Assembly: GCA_030323885.1 (NCBI GenBank)
Contig: CM059193.1
Coordinates: 53,472,749 to 53,536,748, forward strand
Reading direction: 5' to 3'
Length of the DNA stretch: 64,000 nucleotides
Source: Branchipolynoe longqiensis
Lineage: Eukaryota > Annelida > Polychaeta > Phyllodocida > Polynoidae
Positions 43,564 to 54,288 of this stretch are shown here, one piece after another. Within the stretch, counting starts at the first letter, position 1. Each line of letters opens with the position of its first letter. The translations under genes were made by a program, and so were the position numbers. A model generated the notes under the pieces. That model saw only the letters and a program-made list of their open reading frames with translations. It was not told where the DNA came from and made no database searches.

Positions 43564-44412
43564 TCAACACTGTGTATACGCCTCCTCCCTGTAGTCTGGG
43601 TCCACATTAACTTCATAAACTGGTGCATCTTGTTGCTGTCTCTTCTGAAGTTGGCACACTTTCACAAAATGACCGATTTTGTGACATCCCGAGCATTCTT
43701 TTCCTCGTGCTGGGCAGCTACCTTTCTGATGATTGTAACCACAACGACCACAACGTGAAGTCGCTACGGTATAACTAAGGTGATCTCGACTTGTTGACTG
43801 CTGTATCCAAGGAGATGCGCGCCTTTGAACTCCTCTCCTGACGTAACTCGAATCAACAACATTGACTTGATTATCCCCGTTTTTGGTTACTTGTGATGCT
43901 TTAATTTCACTCAATCGACACATCTGGATGCATTCCTCCAATGACAATGTAGGCGATTGTAATAACTTATCTCGCAGGTCATTATCCTTTACTACACATA
44001 CAATGTGATCACATAATAAAGATGCTTCCAATGTCCCATAGCAACAATATTGCACGCGATGTTTTAACTCTCTTATGTACGAGTCTATGTTCTCACTCGA
44101 CTGATTAAACAAATTAAATTCGTACCTGACAACTGTAATATTGGTCTTGCCCTCGCAATAATGAGTGAAGGTGGCGATCAACGGTGCTATTTTGTCCTTT
44201 TCCGCAGGATCGAATTCAAACGTTCTGTGGATCTTTTGGGCCTCAGTTCCGGCCACATGTAGAAACACACAGCACTGGACTTTTTCTGATTTACTCGACA
44301 CACCTGCAGCTGTCGAGTATATTTCAAACGCTTGAAACCATGTCCTCCAATTAATGGCCATCTTCTCATCTAAATTCAACGGCCCTGGGGGTTTTAATCC
44401 TGTGAGCGCCAT
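43564..44412 (-). CDS. gag: Gag of element 2
   Basis: 282 codons starting 34 bp inside the LTR. It has a Gag core (INWRTWFQAFEIYSTAAG, HYCEGKTNITVVRYEFN) and zinc knuckles C221-C224-H228-C233 and C240-C243-H248-C253. It ends at a TGA at 43564-43566 and the protease continues in the same phase. Element 1 has no stop at the aligned place. The TGA may be a chance mutation, or Pol may be made by readthrough. Complete as a Gag reading frame, but activity is unlikely given the rest of the element. Confidence 0.88.
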   Translation of the reverse strand: MALTGLKPPGPLNLDEKMAINWRTWFQAFEIYSTAAGVSSKSEKVQCCVFLHVAGTEAQKIHRTFEFDPAEKDKIAPLIATFTHYCEGKTNITVVRYEFNLFNQSSENIDSYIRELKHRVQYCCYGTLEASLLCDHIVCVVKDNDLRDKLLQSPTLSLEECIQMCRLSEIKASQVTKNGDNQVNVVDSSYVRRGVQRRASPWIQQSTSRDHLSYTVATSRCGRCGYNHQKGSCPARGKECSGCHKIGHFVKVCQLQKRQQQDAPVYEVNVDPDYREEAYTQC

Positions 44413-44445
44413 ATTGAACAGATCAACCCGTAATATCTGACATCA

Positions 44446-44562
44446 TGTAAAAGACGTGTTAACACCGTGAGTTCTGTAACGTAACTGTCTTTATTAAGAA
44501 TGGATCCTTATGAAGTCATACGGTATTACGGTGGGGGTGTTCGGATAACTACATACATTACA
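44446..44562 (-). repeat. 5' LTR of element 2
   Basis: 117 bp, differing from the other LTR at about three positions (around 44514-44520 and 44543). The following minus-strand sequence TGATGTCAGA is in the primer-site position and resembles that of element 1. Confidence 0.92.
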
Positions 44563-44567
44563 CAGCC

Positions 44568-45235
44568 TGTTCCTCCCTACACCCTCCCCCTACATCCTCC
44601 ACCCGCCGTCCCTACATCCTGTTCCTCCCAATCCTCCCCTTACACACTCCACCCGCCGTCCCTACAGCCTGTTCCTCTCTACACCCTCCCCCTACATCCT
44701 CCACCTGCCGTCCCTACATCCTGTTCTTCCCTACACCCTCCCCCTACATCCTCCACCCACCGTCCCTACATCCTGTTCTTCCCTACACCCTCCACCTACA
44801 TCCTCCACCTGCCGTCCCCACAGCCTGTTCCTCTCTACACCCTCCCCCTACACCCTCCACCCGCCATCCCTACATGCTGTTCCTCCCAACACCCTCCCCC
44901 TAGACGCTCCACCCGCCGTCCCTACAGCCTGTTCCTCCCTACACCCTCCCCCTGTGCCTCCCTACACCCTCCCCCTACACCCTCCACCCCCCGTCCCTAC
45001 AGCCTGTTCCTCTGTACACCCTCCCCCTACACCCTCCACCCGCCGTCCCTACAGCCTGTTCCTCTGTACAACCTCCCCCTACAGCCTCCACCCGCCGTCC
45101 CTACATCCTGTTCCTCTGTACACCCTCCCCCTACACCCTCCACCCGCCGTCCCTACATCCTGTTCCTCCCTACACCCTCCCCCTACATCCTCCACCCGCC
45201 GTCCTTACAGCACCCTCCCCTTACACCCTCCACCC
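44568..45235. repeat. Minisatellite M, part 3
   Basis: Same 52-bp unit family as the other two parts. Decays after 45235 into CCTCCACCCTCC-type sequence. Confidence 0.88.
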
Positions 45236-45697
45236 TCCTGCCACCTCCATCCTCCCTACACACTCGTCCCTGCCCTCCACCCTCCACCCTCCTCCATCCT
45301 GCCTGAACCCTACATCCCAAGACACTGCCCACCACATACCACACTACAGTCTCCTCCGCTCCCCTTCCCCTCCTCCCTACGCCCTCACCCTAAGCCTGTC
45401 CACATCTCACCCTCCCACTCACCCCTCTCCCCTACACCTTGTCCATCCGCCTGTTCGCCTACTCTCTCGTACCCCGTGATCGGAATTGCTGAATAATTTC
45501 GGAACCTTTTGTTATATTACCCAACGGCCAGCCCTCCCCGTCCCCCTCCCGACCCCCTCCCCTGCCTCTCCTCATCCGCTGCTCCCTCCCATGCACACCG
45601 CTCTGCCCCGCCCTTCGTGCCTCCATGTCTCTCAAGCCCCTCCCGCCGCCTGTGGCCGGCCGTGATGCGAGCTGCGTGGCACGACGCCGTTAGTGGA
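45236..45697. other. Unassigned C-rich stretch
   Basis: CCCTCC-rich non-periodic sequence. The frame at 45509-45784 is proline-rich low complexity. No gene recognised. Confidence 0.45.
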
Positions 45698-46225
45698 CCG
45701 GTGTTACGATTTCAACTTCCCCCCCTTCCCAAGTTCCCCCCCGGGAATCTGAAAACGTTTTTAACTTCCCTCCGGGGAAATTAAAAACGTTTTCAGATTC
45801 CTGGGGGGGAACTTAAAAACAGTTTTCAGATTCCTCCCCCTATTTTCAAATTCCCCCCTCCGGGAATTTAAAATTGTTTAAAAAACTTTAAAAAACGTTT
45901 TAAATTTCAGACCTATAATATTTTTTTCTTAACCATCTTGGAGACTTTTTGTGTCATTTGTGGTTAAATATGTTTTATTGTACTAGTAATAATTTCCATT
46001 ATGCTATTCTCTGTATATTATAATATTTGTCATGAAAAATAACAAAAAATAACAAAAAATATCAAAAATAAAGAGAATTCCCCAAAAATGGGGGGTGGAG
46101 GGAAAGTTAAAACGAGGAAGGGAATTTGAAAACGTTTTCAAATTCCCCTGGGAGGAATTTGAAAACGTTTTCAAGTTTCCGGGGGGGAACTTGAATATGG
46201 GGGGAATTTGAAATCTTTACACCGG
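45698..46225. mobile_element. Foldback MITE family H, copy 1
   Basis: Ends CCGGTGTTACGATTTCAAC and GAAATCTTTACACCGG are inverted. Subterminal sequences alternate CCCCCTTCCC and GGGAATTTGAAAACGTTTTC, with nested hairpins (GAAAACGTTTTTAACTTCCC against GGGGAAATTAAAAACGTTTTC). The AT-rich centre holds TTAACCATCTTGGAGACTTT. Non-coding, about 528 bp, nearly identical to copy 2 at 55842. Confidence 0.85.
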
Positions 46226-46889
46226 GGTGAGCACTGGAAACGACCGTCGGGGAACCTGGGTTCTGGCCTCGGACCGGGGCGCGAAGTGGCGCCGGCTGCA
46301 GGGGGAGGGAACGGGGTGGTGGCGGAAAGAGGAGGCCGGGTGACAGCGGCGGGAGTGAGTGGAGTGACGGCGGCGGGAGGGGGTGGGATGACGGCGGGAG
46401 TGGGGCGGGGTGACGCTGGTGGGGTGACAGTGGCGGGTGACGGTGGGATGGGCGCGGTAACAACGGCCGGGGGTTGAGAGACGGAAGGCGGCGAGATGAC
46501 GGCGGAGGGAAGGGCCGGGGTGACGGCGGGAGTAGGGCAGGATGGGCCGGGATGGCAGGCGGGATGAGGCGGGTGACGGCAGTGGGAGGGGAGAGAGTGA
46601 AGGGCGGGAGGCGGCGGGGTGACTGCGGAAGGAAGGGGTGGGGTGACGGCGGCGGGGTGGGGAGGGCGGTGGGGAGAGGCGGGGCTGGGATGCAGGTGGC
46701 GGCGGTGTGACGCGGAGAGAAGGGGCGGATGGCGTGCGGAGTAGTTCCAGGTGACCGCGGCGGGAGGGGTGGGGTGGCGGGGGCGCGGTAGTGGGGGTAA
46801 GTGGGGAGGTGGGGGGGGTATGGGGGGGGGTAGTGTGGGGGTGAAGGGGTAGTGCGGGTAGTGTGTGCGTGTGGGGGGGGGTATTGGGG
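46226..46889. repeat. G-rich degenerate tract
   Basis: GGCGGGGTGACGGCGGCGGG-type sequence with weak periodicity. Strongly G-rich on the plus strand. Proline-rich minus-strand frames are composition effects. Confidence 0.65.
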
Positions 46890-47750
46890 TGGTAGTGGGG
46901 GGTATCGGGGGATTAGTCCCGGGGATAGTCGGGGGATAGTCAGGGGAGAGCTCCCGGACTGTCGGGGGATAGTCCGGGGGATAGTCGGGGATAGTCGGGG
47001 ATAGTCGGGAATAGTCGGGGTATAGTCGGGGGATAGTCGGGGTATAGTCGGGGGATATTCCGGGGAATATCGGGGGATAGTCGGGGATAGTCCGGGGATA
47101 GTCGGGGTCAAACGGGGATAGTCGGGGATAGTCGGGGGATAGTCGGGGGATAGTCGGGGATAGTCGGGGGATTATCGGGGGTAGAGGCAGCCCGGTTCGA
47201 AGGATAGTCGGGGGGTAGTCGGGGGGTAGTTCGGGGGGTAGTCGGGGGGTAGTCGGGGGGGTCGTCGGGGGTAAGTCCGGGGGGGTAGTCGGGGGGTAAA
47301 TTTAGTCGGGGGGGTTAGTCGGGGGTAAGTCGGGGGTAGCGGGGGGTAGTCGGGGGGGGGGGGGGGGGGGGGGGGGTTAGGCGGGGGTTCGGGGGGTAGT
47401 CGGGGGATAGTCGGGGGTAGTCGGGGGGGTAGTCGGGGGGTAGTCGGCGGGGTAGTCCGGGGGGTAGTCGGGGGTAGTCGGGGGAATCGGGGGGTAAGTC
47501 GGGGGGGGTTAGTCGGGGGGATAGTCGGGGGGGTATGTGGGGTAGTCGGGGGGTAAGTCGGGGGGTATCGGGGGTAGTCCGGGGGGTATTCGGGGGGGTA
47601 TCGGGGTAGTCGGGGGTAGTCGGGGGTAGTCGGGGGGGTAGTCGGGGGGTAGTCGGGGGGGTAGTCGGGGGGGAGGTGGGGGGGTAGTCGGGGTAGTCGG
47701 TAGTCGGGGGGTAGTAGGGGGGGTAGTAGGGGGGGGGTAGTAGGGGGGGG
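46890..47750. repeat. G-rich short tandem array (GGGGGATAGTC)n
   Basis: 9-12 bp units GGGGGATAGTC passing into GGGGGGTAGTC, with a pure G run at about 47351-47376. Every unit has four or more G, so the strand could form G-quadruplexes. Confidence 0.88.
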
Positions 47751-50499
47751 GAGGAGTACACAGGATCCACATATAACAGTCAAACTCCAACACTCTACCA
47801 AACCAGAGTTACACAGGAACCACTATACAGTCAAACCTCCAACACTCTACAACACCAGGAGTTACACAGGATCCACTATACAGTCAAACCTCCAATACTC
47901 TACAACACCAGGAGTTACACAGGATCCACTATACAGTCAAACCTCCAACACTCTACAACACCAGGAGTTACACAGGAACCACTATACAGTCAAACCTCCA
48001 ACACTCTACAAAACCAGGAGTTACACAGGATCCACTATACAGTCAAACCTCCAACACTCTACAACACCAGGAGTTACACAGGATCCACAATACAGTCAAA
48101 CCTCCAACACTCTACACCACCAGGAGTTACACAGGATCCACTATACACTCAAACCTCCAACACTCTACAACACCAGGAGTTACACAGGATCCACTATGCA
48201 GTCAAACCTCCAACACTCTACAACACCAGAAGTTACACAAGATCCACTATACAGTCAAACCTCCAACATTCTACAACACCAGGAGTTACACAAGATCCAC
48301 TATACAGTCAAACCTCCAACACTCTACAACACCAGGAGTTACACAGGATCCACTATACAGTCAAACCTCCAACACTCTACAACACAGGAGTTACACAGGA
48401 TCCACTATACAGTCAAACCTCCACACTCTACAACACCAGGAGTTACACAGCACAAGATCCACTATACAGTCAAACCTCCAACACTCTACAACACCAGGAG
48501 TTACACAGGATCCACTATACAGTCAAACCTCCAACACTCTACAACACCAGGAGTTACACAGGATCCACTATACAGTCAAACCTCCAACACTCTACAACAC
48601 CAGGAGTTACACAGGATCCACTATACAGTCAAACCTCCAACACTCTACAACACCAGGAGTTACACAGGATCCACTATACAGTCAAACCTCCAACACTCTA
48701 CAACACCAGGAGTTACACAAGATCCACTATACAGTCAAACCTCCAACACTCTACAACACCAGGAGTTACACAGGATCCACTATACAGTCAAACCTCCAAC
48801 ACTCTACAACACCAGGAGTTACACAGGATCCACTATACAGTCAAACCTCCAACACTCTACAACACCAGGAGTTACACAGGATCCACTATACAGTCAAACC
48901 TCCAACACTCTACAACACCAGGAGTTACACAGGATCCACTATACAGTCAAACCTCCAACACTCTACAACACCAGGAGTTACACAGGATCCACTATACAGT
49001 CAAACCTCCAACACTCTACAACACCAGGAGTTACACAGGATCCACTATGCAGTCAAACCTCCAACACTCTACAACACCAGGAGTTACACAGGATCCACTA
49101 TACAGTCAAACCTCCAACACTCTACAACACCAGGAGTTACACAGGATCCACTATACAGTCAAACCTCCAACACTCTACAACACCAGGAGTTACACAGGAT
49201 CCACTATACAGTCAAACCTCCAACACTCTACAACACCAGGAGTTACACAAGATCCACTATACAGTCAAACCTCCAACACTCTACAACACCAGGAGTTACA
49301 CAGGATCCACTATGCAGTCAAACCTCCAACACTCTACAACACCAGGAGTTACACAGGATACACTATACAGTCAAACCTCCAACACTCTACAACACCAGGA
49401 GTTACCCAGGATCCACGAGACAGTCAAACCTCCAACACTCTACAACACCAGGAGTTACACAGGATCCACTATACAGTCAAACCTCCAACACTCTACAACA
49501 CCAGGAGTTACACAGGATCCACTATGCAGTCAAACCTCCAACACTCTACACCACCAGGAGTTACACAGGATCCACTATGCAGTCAAACCTCCAACACTCT
49601 ACAACACCAGGAGTTACACAGGATCCACTATACAGTCAAACCTCCAACACTCTACAACACCAGGAGTTACACAGGATCCACTATACAGTCAAACCTCCAA
49701 CCTTCAACACCAGGAGTTACACTACAACAGTCAAACCTCCAACACTTACAACACCAGGGTTACACAGATCCACTATACAGTCAAACCTCCAACATCTACA
49801 CCACCAGAGTTACACAGGATCACTATACAAACCCCAACACCTACAACACCAGGAGTAACGATCCATATACAGTAACCTCCAACACTCTACAACCAGGAGT
49901 TAACAGGACCACTATACAGTCAAACCTCCAACACTCTACAACACCAGGAGTTACACAAGATCCACTATACAGTCAAACCTCCAACACTCTACACCACCAG
50001 GAGTTACACAGAATCCACTATACAGTCAAACCTCCAACACTCTACAACACCAGGAGTTACACAGGATCCACTATACAGTCAAACCTCCAACACTCTACAA
50101 CACCAGGAGTTACACAGGATACACTATACAGTCAAACCTCCAACACTCTACAACACCAGGAGTTACACAAGATCCACTATACAGTCAAACCTCCAACACT
50201 CTACACCACCAGGAGTTACACAGAATCCACTATACAGTCAAACCTCCAACACTCTACACCACCAGGAGTTACACAGGATCCACTATACAGTCAAACCTCC
50301 AACACTCTACAACACCAGGAGTTACACAGGATACACTATACAGTCAAACCTCCAACACTCTACAACACCAGGAGTTACACAAGATCCACTATACAGTCAA
50401 ACCTCCAACACTGTACAACACCAGGAGTTACACAGGATCCACTATGCAGTCAAACCTCCAACAGTCTACAACACCAGGAGTTACACAGGATCCACTATA
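47751..50499. repeat. 53-bp satellite, about 52 units
   Basis: Unit: ACACCAGGAGTTACACAGGA, then TCCACTATACAGTCAAACCT and CCAACACTCTACA, with exact 53-bp spacing over most of the array and over 95% similarity. Each unit contains TACAGTCAAACCTC, which is the terminus of the MITE that closes the array at 50500. Units between 49690 and 49920 carry many small deletions. Because 53 is not a multiple of 3 and no phase has a stop, frames of up to 559 codons exist but are not genes. Confidence 0.93.
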
Positions 50500-50676
50500 C
50501 AGTCAAACCTCTCTAAATCGATCGACTTTGGGACCGACTTTAAGTGGTCGATTTGGGAGGTGGTTGGTTTATGGAGTTAGAATATGGTCACAATGGTATT
50601 GTTGGGACCCAAATAAAGCGATCGATATAGGGGAGTGGTCGATCTGTGCAGGTGGTCGGTTAGGGGGGTTTTGCTG
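50500..50676 (+). mobile_element. Pogo/Tigger-like MITE (family G), copy 1
   Basis: CAGTCAAACCTCTCTAAATC at the left and GGGGGGTTTTGCTG at the right form inverted ends flanked by TA on both sides. The interior has GGTCGATTTGGGAGGTGG and TTGGGACCCAAATAAAGCG. 177 bp, no coding. CAGT...ACTG-like ends with TA duplication are typical of Tc1/mariner pogo elements. Confidence 0.85.
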
Positions 50677-50833
50677 TATTTCTTTTACAAAGTAATAAGG
50701 ACACAAACATAAACTACCTTTACCTTATTATCCTTTACATAACTGGCTGTGATTGTATCACACATGGATCCTCATCGGTATTCACGGGTAGCTAGCTACC
50801 TGCCTTCTACTCGCGTGGATAATGGTTGATTTT

Positions 50834-51160
50834 ATGTCCTGGCATCCGCTAAGATCATATCAGGATGGGTACCGACTTGGGACAGTGTGTAGTCATGGTG
50901 ACTTCATGGTGCTGCCCCACTGGGAGACCAGGCCACCAGTAGCATGACCTGATATCCCACTCAGTCACATTATCCTGATACCGAGACAATCATTCCTCGC
51001 CCTATCCTAATAATGCCGAGTGCCGGGCTAGGAAGCGACACCAATCAATTGCTTTGACTCGACCAGGATTCTAACCCGTGAGTTCGAATCCGTGGGTTCG
51101 AATCCCATGATGTACCAGAGCAGGAGACGGACGCTCAACTGATTCGGCCATGCCGTGTGG
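50834..51160 (-). repeat. SINE family A, full-length
   Basis: Tail at left (TTTTATGTCCTGGCATC), body reversed, and leucine-type head at right, with a duplicated GAATCCGTGGGTTCGAATCC box B area and ATTCGGCCATGCCGTG. Confidence 0.85.
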
Positions 51161-51409
51161 TGGCGCGTCGAGAATGAGGTCATTCTGTGGCCTGTATCGT
51201 GCCAGCCAGGGCTTCTCACGATGGTCGAGAATGGGGTCATTTCGTGGCCTGTATCGGTGCCAGCCAGGCCTTCTCACAGGGTATATATCTGGACGGCTGT
51301 AACTTAGTGTAATGCTCGTATTGCAGAAGCAAGGACAAGATCCGACAGTTTCCCGGGGTTTTACATCTTATCAACATCTAAGTGTACCCCAGGAATGGTT
51401 ATTCTGCTT
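51161..51409. repeat. Short tandem duplication of about 62 bp
   Basis: Two copies of TCGAGAATG(A/G)GGTCATT followed by GTGGCCTGTATCG and GCCAGCCAGG at 51168-51218 and 51225-51278. The rest is unassigned. Confidence 0.65.
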
Positions 51410-51722
51410 TGTTTGTTGGTGATTTGCATCGTGACAACATCTAAGGCTATAGCAGGATGGGTACCGATTTGTGACAGTTCATGGTGGTTTTATAGTGATG
51501 CCCCACTGAGAGACCAAGCCTCTGACACCATGACTCGATTTCCCACCCAGTCACATTATCCTGATACTGAGCTATCCAGTCATTGTATTATCCTAATAAT
51601 GCCGAGCACCACGCTAGGTAGCAACAAATATCAATTGTGTAAGTCATTGATTTTACTTTGCTGTCTTTCTAACTCCGACACAGGAAGCCTGCACTCTCCC
51701 GACTCGAGCACTGCGCCCGGTC
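51410..51722 (-). repeat. SINE family A, full-length
   Basis: Reverse of family: CAACATCTAAGGCTATAGCA, GGGTACCGATTTGTGACAG and TAATGCCGAGCACCACGCTA, then a decayed head near 51670-51720. Confidence 0.82.
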
Positions 51723-51770
51723 GGAATGGCTATGCCGACTTGCAACAGTGGATGGTGGCTTTAAGGGCGC

Positions 51771-52398
51771 ATTCCATATACGCGTAATGCGTAATGCGTT
51801 ATGCGTTATGCGCTATGCGTTATGCGAATGCCAGCATTCCATATACGCGTAATGCGTAATGCGTTATGTGGCGCACGACTGGCTATATTTAAAAAATAAA
51901 AATAAACAATTATTCTCCATACTGCTCTGTATGTGACCAAATATTGCATGTATATCTATGTAACTTTTTGTATGTCACATGGGGGTTCCTACCTTTATTA
52001 TAACCAAATTATAGATAAGTATTCATATTTCTGTGCATATGGTAGCATTTTTAGCTTTCCCCTAACCGTATGTCTCCCTGGTGCCCAGCTCACCATGTGT
52101 TTCCAATTAGCACCCCTCTGTGAGGCTGTTCCGTAATGCTCAGTCGCCTCTCCTGGTGTTAAACTAATGGACACATCAGACTCAGGTTTCTATTCACATC
52201 CAGCTTGATGCATAACGCATTACGCACCGATCGCTACATGGAGCGATCGGGATAATGAATTTATGATGCATTCGCATTCGCATTACGCATTACGCGTGTA
52301 TGGAATGTACCTCATAGGTTTCAAGGCATTTCGATTTTTTGTCGCATTCGCATTCGCATTCGCATTACGCATTACGCGTATATGGAATGCGCCCTTTA
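51771..52398 (+). mobile_element. Foldback element F4
   Basis: Ends are inverted: left TAAGGGCGCATTCCATATAC, right GTATATGGAATGCGCCCTTT. The arms are GCGTAATGCGTAATGCG at the left and GCATTACGCATTACGCG at the right. The core matches F3 (CTGGCTATATTTAAAAAATA, ATGGTAGCATTTTTAGCTTT, CTCAGTCGCCTCTCC, and a GATCGCTACATGGAGCGATC hairpin). The arms differ from F1-F3 but pair with each other. Confidence 0.85.
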
Positions 52399-52409
52399 GT
52401 GTGTTGCTT

Positions 52410-52715
52410 CACTAACAACTGGGATATGGTGTCACAAGCACTGTGACCCAATATGCCACTCAGACCCAGGTGCCCCAGTGAGCGGCCACCTACACAAGAA
52501 AGTGCGGGTAGGCTCAGAGCATCGAGCAACCTATACATCCCTATAGGACTGCGGGTTCGATCCCCACTCTAGGCATGCTTTGTCGCACCACATGTGACAC
52601 TGGTGCGGTGATCATGATTATCTACATGCTACCAGCTGTACGTGGCTGAACCTGCCTCATTGAGGTGCGGCTGACTGTATATTTGCAATCCTAGACTATT
52701 AACTGACTGACACTT
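52410..52715 (+). repeat. tRNA-like SINE, family C
   Basis: GCGGGTAGGCTCAGAGCATC resembles box A and GCGGGTTCGATCCCCACTC is a good box B. It is followed by CTAGGCATGC and a unique body. One copy in the window, so the boundaries are uncertain. Confidence 0.6.
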
Positions 52716-53474
52716 AGCATAGTTTATCCCATTATTACTAACAACCAATTCCTCAACCTACTTCATGTAGTCAAAAACACACCCCGGGTATCATTAACCT
52801 TTTAAGCATAACCCTGCAAGCTAACCACACTCCGTCAAACAGAATGAACAAACCATTCTACTAACACTGCATCTCTAAATGTCCACCGATATGACTATTA
52901 GGCAATTTACACAACATGTATGCAAACCTGTGAAGAGAAACCTAACCACTCCATATTGTAATGGTTTAATCAATACACAGGTATGTATACAGCATATAAC
53001 ACATATGAATTATCAAACTATACCATCTGACCATATCTAAGTCTTGGATTGATCAATATTGTTATTATGGCTGACTTGAGCCAGCTGGTGCTGACAATAT
53101 CAGACTACATATACATAAATTGTAAATAACTGTATTGTCAAATGGCAGGAAGACCAGTGTCAGGGCGCTCACAAAAGACTTTATTCAATGAATAAATTAT
53201 ATTTGCAACCAAGAAAACATATGAAACTTACCATTGCAGGAGAATGGGTGTAGTGAGTTGCACTCACCTCCGCTCCCCAGACGAAATACCGCATGCAACT
53301 GTTCGCGGGTACAGTTTAATTACATCAGGGAGCCTACATAGATAACATAATGGTTACGATACCTGCCTGAGAATGGCCGATATACGGATTCGATAGCATG
53401 ATGTTTCCAGTGGTTGTAACACCTCTTACAACACTATAGTAATACCGAACTACAAACAGCACTGCGTTTGTTGT
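52716..53474. other. Unassigned stretch
   Basis: A possible decayed tRNA-like segment at 53333-53405 (AGGGAGCCTACATAG, ATAATGGTTACGATACC, ATTCGATAG) resembles family B on the plus strand. No gene recognised. Confidence 0.4.
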
Positions 53475-53530
53475 TTGTTTGTTGTTGTTTTACGTCCTAG
53501 CAACATCTAAGGTCATATCAGGACGGGCAG
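53475..53530 (-). repeat. SINE family A, tail fragment
   Basis: GTTGTTGTTTTACGTCCTAG, then CAACATCTAAGGTCATATCA and GGACGGG. Confidence 0.75.
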
Positions 53531-53578
53531 CACTGTGAATGCTCAGACCATCAGTAAGGATGCATCAGGCACTGCGCA

Positions 53579-53869
53579 TCATCCACTGAAGCCGAATTCA
53601 TCTCCAGTCGTCCAGACCCGCCCTGGTGCTAGATCCAGATGAATTAGGCAGAGAGATTGCGGTAGACTCAGCGCAACTGTACTCACACTAAACTCCATGT
53701 CATACGCAGACATAAACTCATCATCGTTCATCGAGTTCACAACAAATGATGAGCTGCTGTCGTCGCCGCCATCGATGGACAACCAAGAGAATGGCACGCA
53801 GTAAGCTGGATGGGGAATCCACTGACGGTAGGTAGCCACTGGGACAGTGATCTCCCCACCCCTGTCCAC
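53579..53869 (-). CDS. Hypothetical 96-codon frame
   Basis: One of few frames in this part outside recognised repeats. It reads YRQWIPHPAYCVPFSWLSID, GGDDSSSSFVVNSMNDDEF and LCLIHLDLAPGRVWTTGDEF. The composition is mixed and protein-like, but I recognise no domain and see no supporting neighbours. The 5' end sits next to a CACCCCTGTCC microsatellite (53865-53912). It could be an exon or chance. Confidence 0.15.
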   Translation of the reverse strand: MDRGGEITVPVATYRQWIPHPAYCVPFSWLSIDGGDDSSSSFVVNSMNDDEFMSAYDMEFSVSTVALSLPQSLCLIHLDLAPGRVWTTGDEFGFSG

Positions 53870-54041
53870 CCCTGTCCACCCCTATCCACCCCTGTCCACC
53901 CATACCCACCCCTATCGGATAGAGGTGGCATTTCTGCAGGCGCAAATGGACTGAGACCATCATACTTGATTATCGGCGCCAGTGTGGTTGCAATTGTTCC
54001 AGCTGTGGTGCCGCCATGTCCATGTTAGCATCAACTGTTAG

Positions 54042-54084
54042 TGTTTGCCTGTTGCCAGGATGTACAACTCCAACAACCAACCAT
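54042..54084 (+). repeat. SINE family A, tail fragment
   Basis: TGTTGCCAGGATGTACAACT then CCAACAACCAACC. Confidence 0.7.
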
Positions 54085-54288
54085 ATGTTCTGGTTATATG
54101 AAAGGTGATTGAATATGAAACTAGACGAAATCACACAGCAGGCGAGTCTAGTTCGATATCCATCTGACAAAATGTAACCTAATTTAACTATTGCACCATG
54201 TGTTCTAGACTGCAGTGTTGTGGGAGTTTTGTGCAGTTGGAGCAACCTGGGGTGCCGATGGCCTGCATTTGTGTAGCATCGTTAATAC

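Larger units (their letters stand above)
37761..44562 (-). mobile_element. Ty3-type LTR retrotransposon, element 2
   Basis: 6,802 bp on the minus strand, related to element 1. 117-bp LTRs (37761-37877, 44446-44562) differ at about three positions. CAGCC duplication at 37756-37760 and 44563-44567. Reverse polypurine tract TCTTCCCCTTT at 37878. Gag-Pol runs from 44412 to 39567, broken by a TGA between Gag and protease, a 1,036-bp insertion in RT, a deletion in RNase H and stops before integrase. It also hosts a LINE in its 3' untranslated region. Its LTR divergence makes it older than element 1. Confidence 0.95.

Noticed and set aside
31203..44562. Infectious endogenous retrovirus
   Set aside because: No envelope-like frame follows integrase in either element. 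Domain order and short LTRs fit Ty3 retrotransposons.
46107..47801. Proline-rich minus-strand frames of 334 and 209 codons
   Set aside because: Composition effect of the G-rich arrays on the opposite strand.
47751..50499. CRISPR array
   Set aside because: Units are directly contiguous without variable spacers, the context is eukaryotic, and no cas genes are present.
48196..50516. Long open frames (559 and 489 codons) over the satellite
   Set aside because: They are a 53-residue periodic translation of a 53-bp repeat in which no phase has a stop. No start context, domain or codon bias supports a protein.
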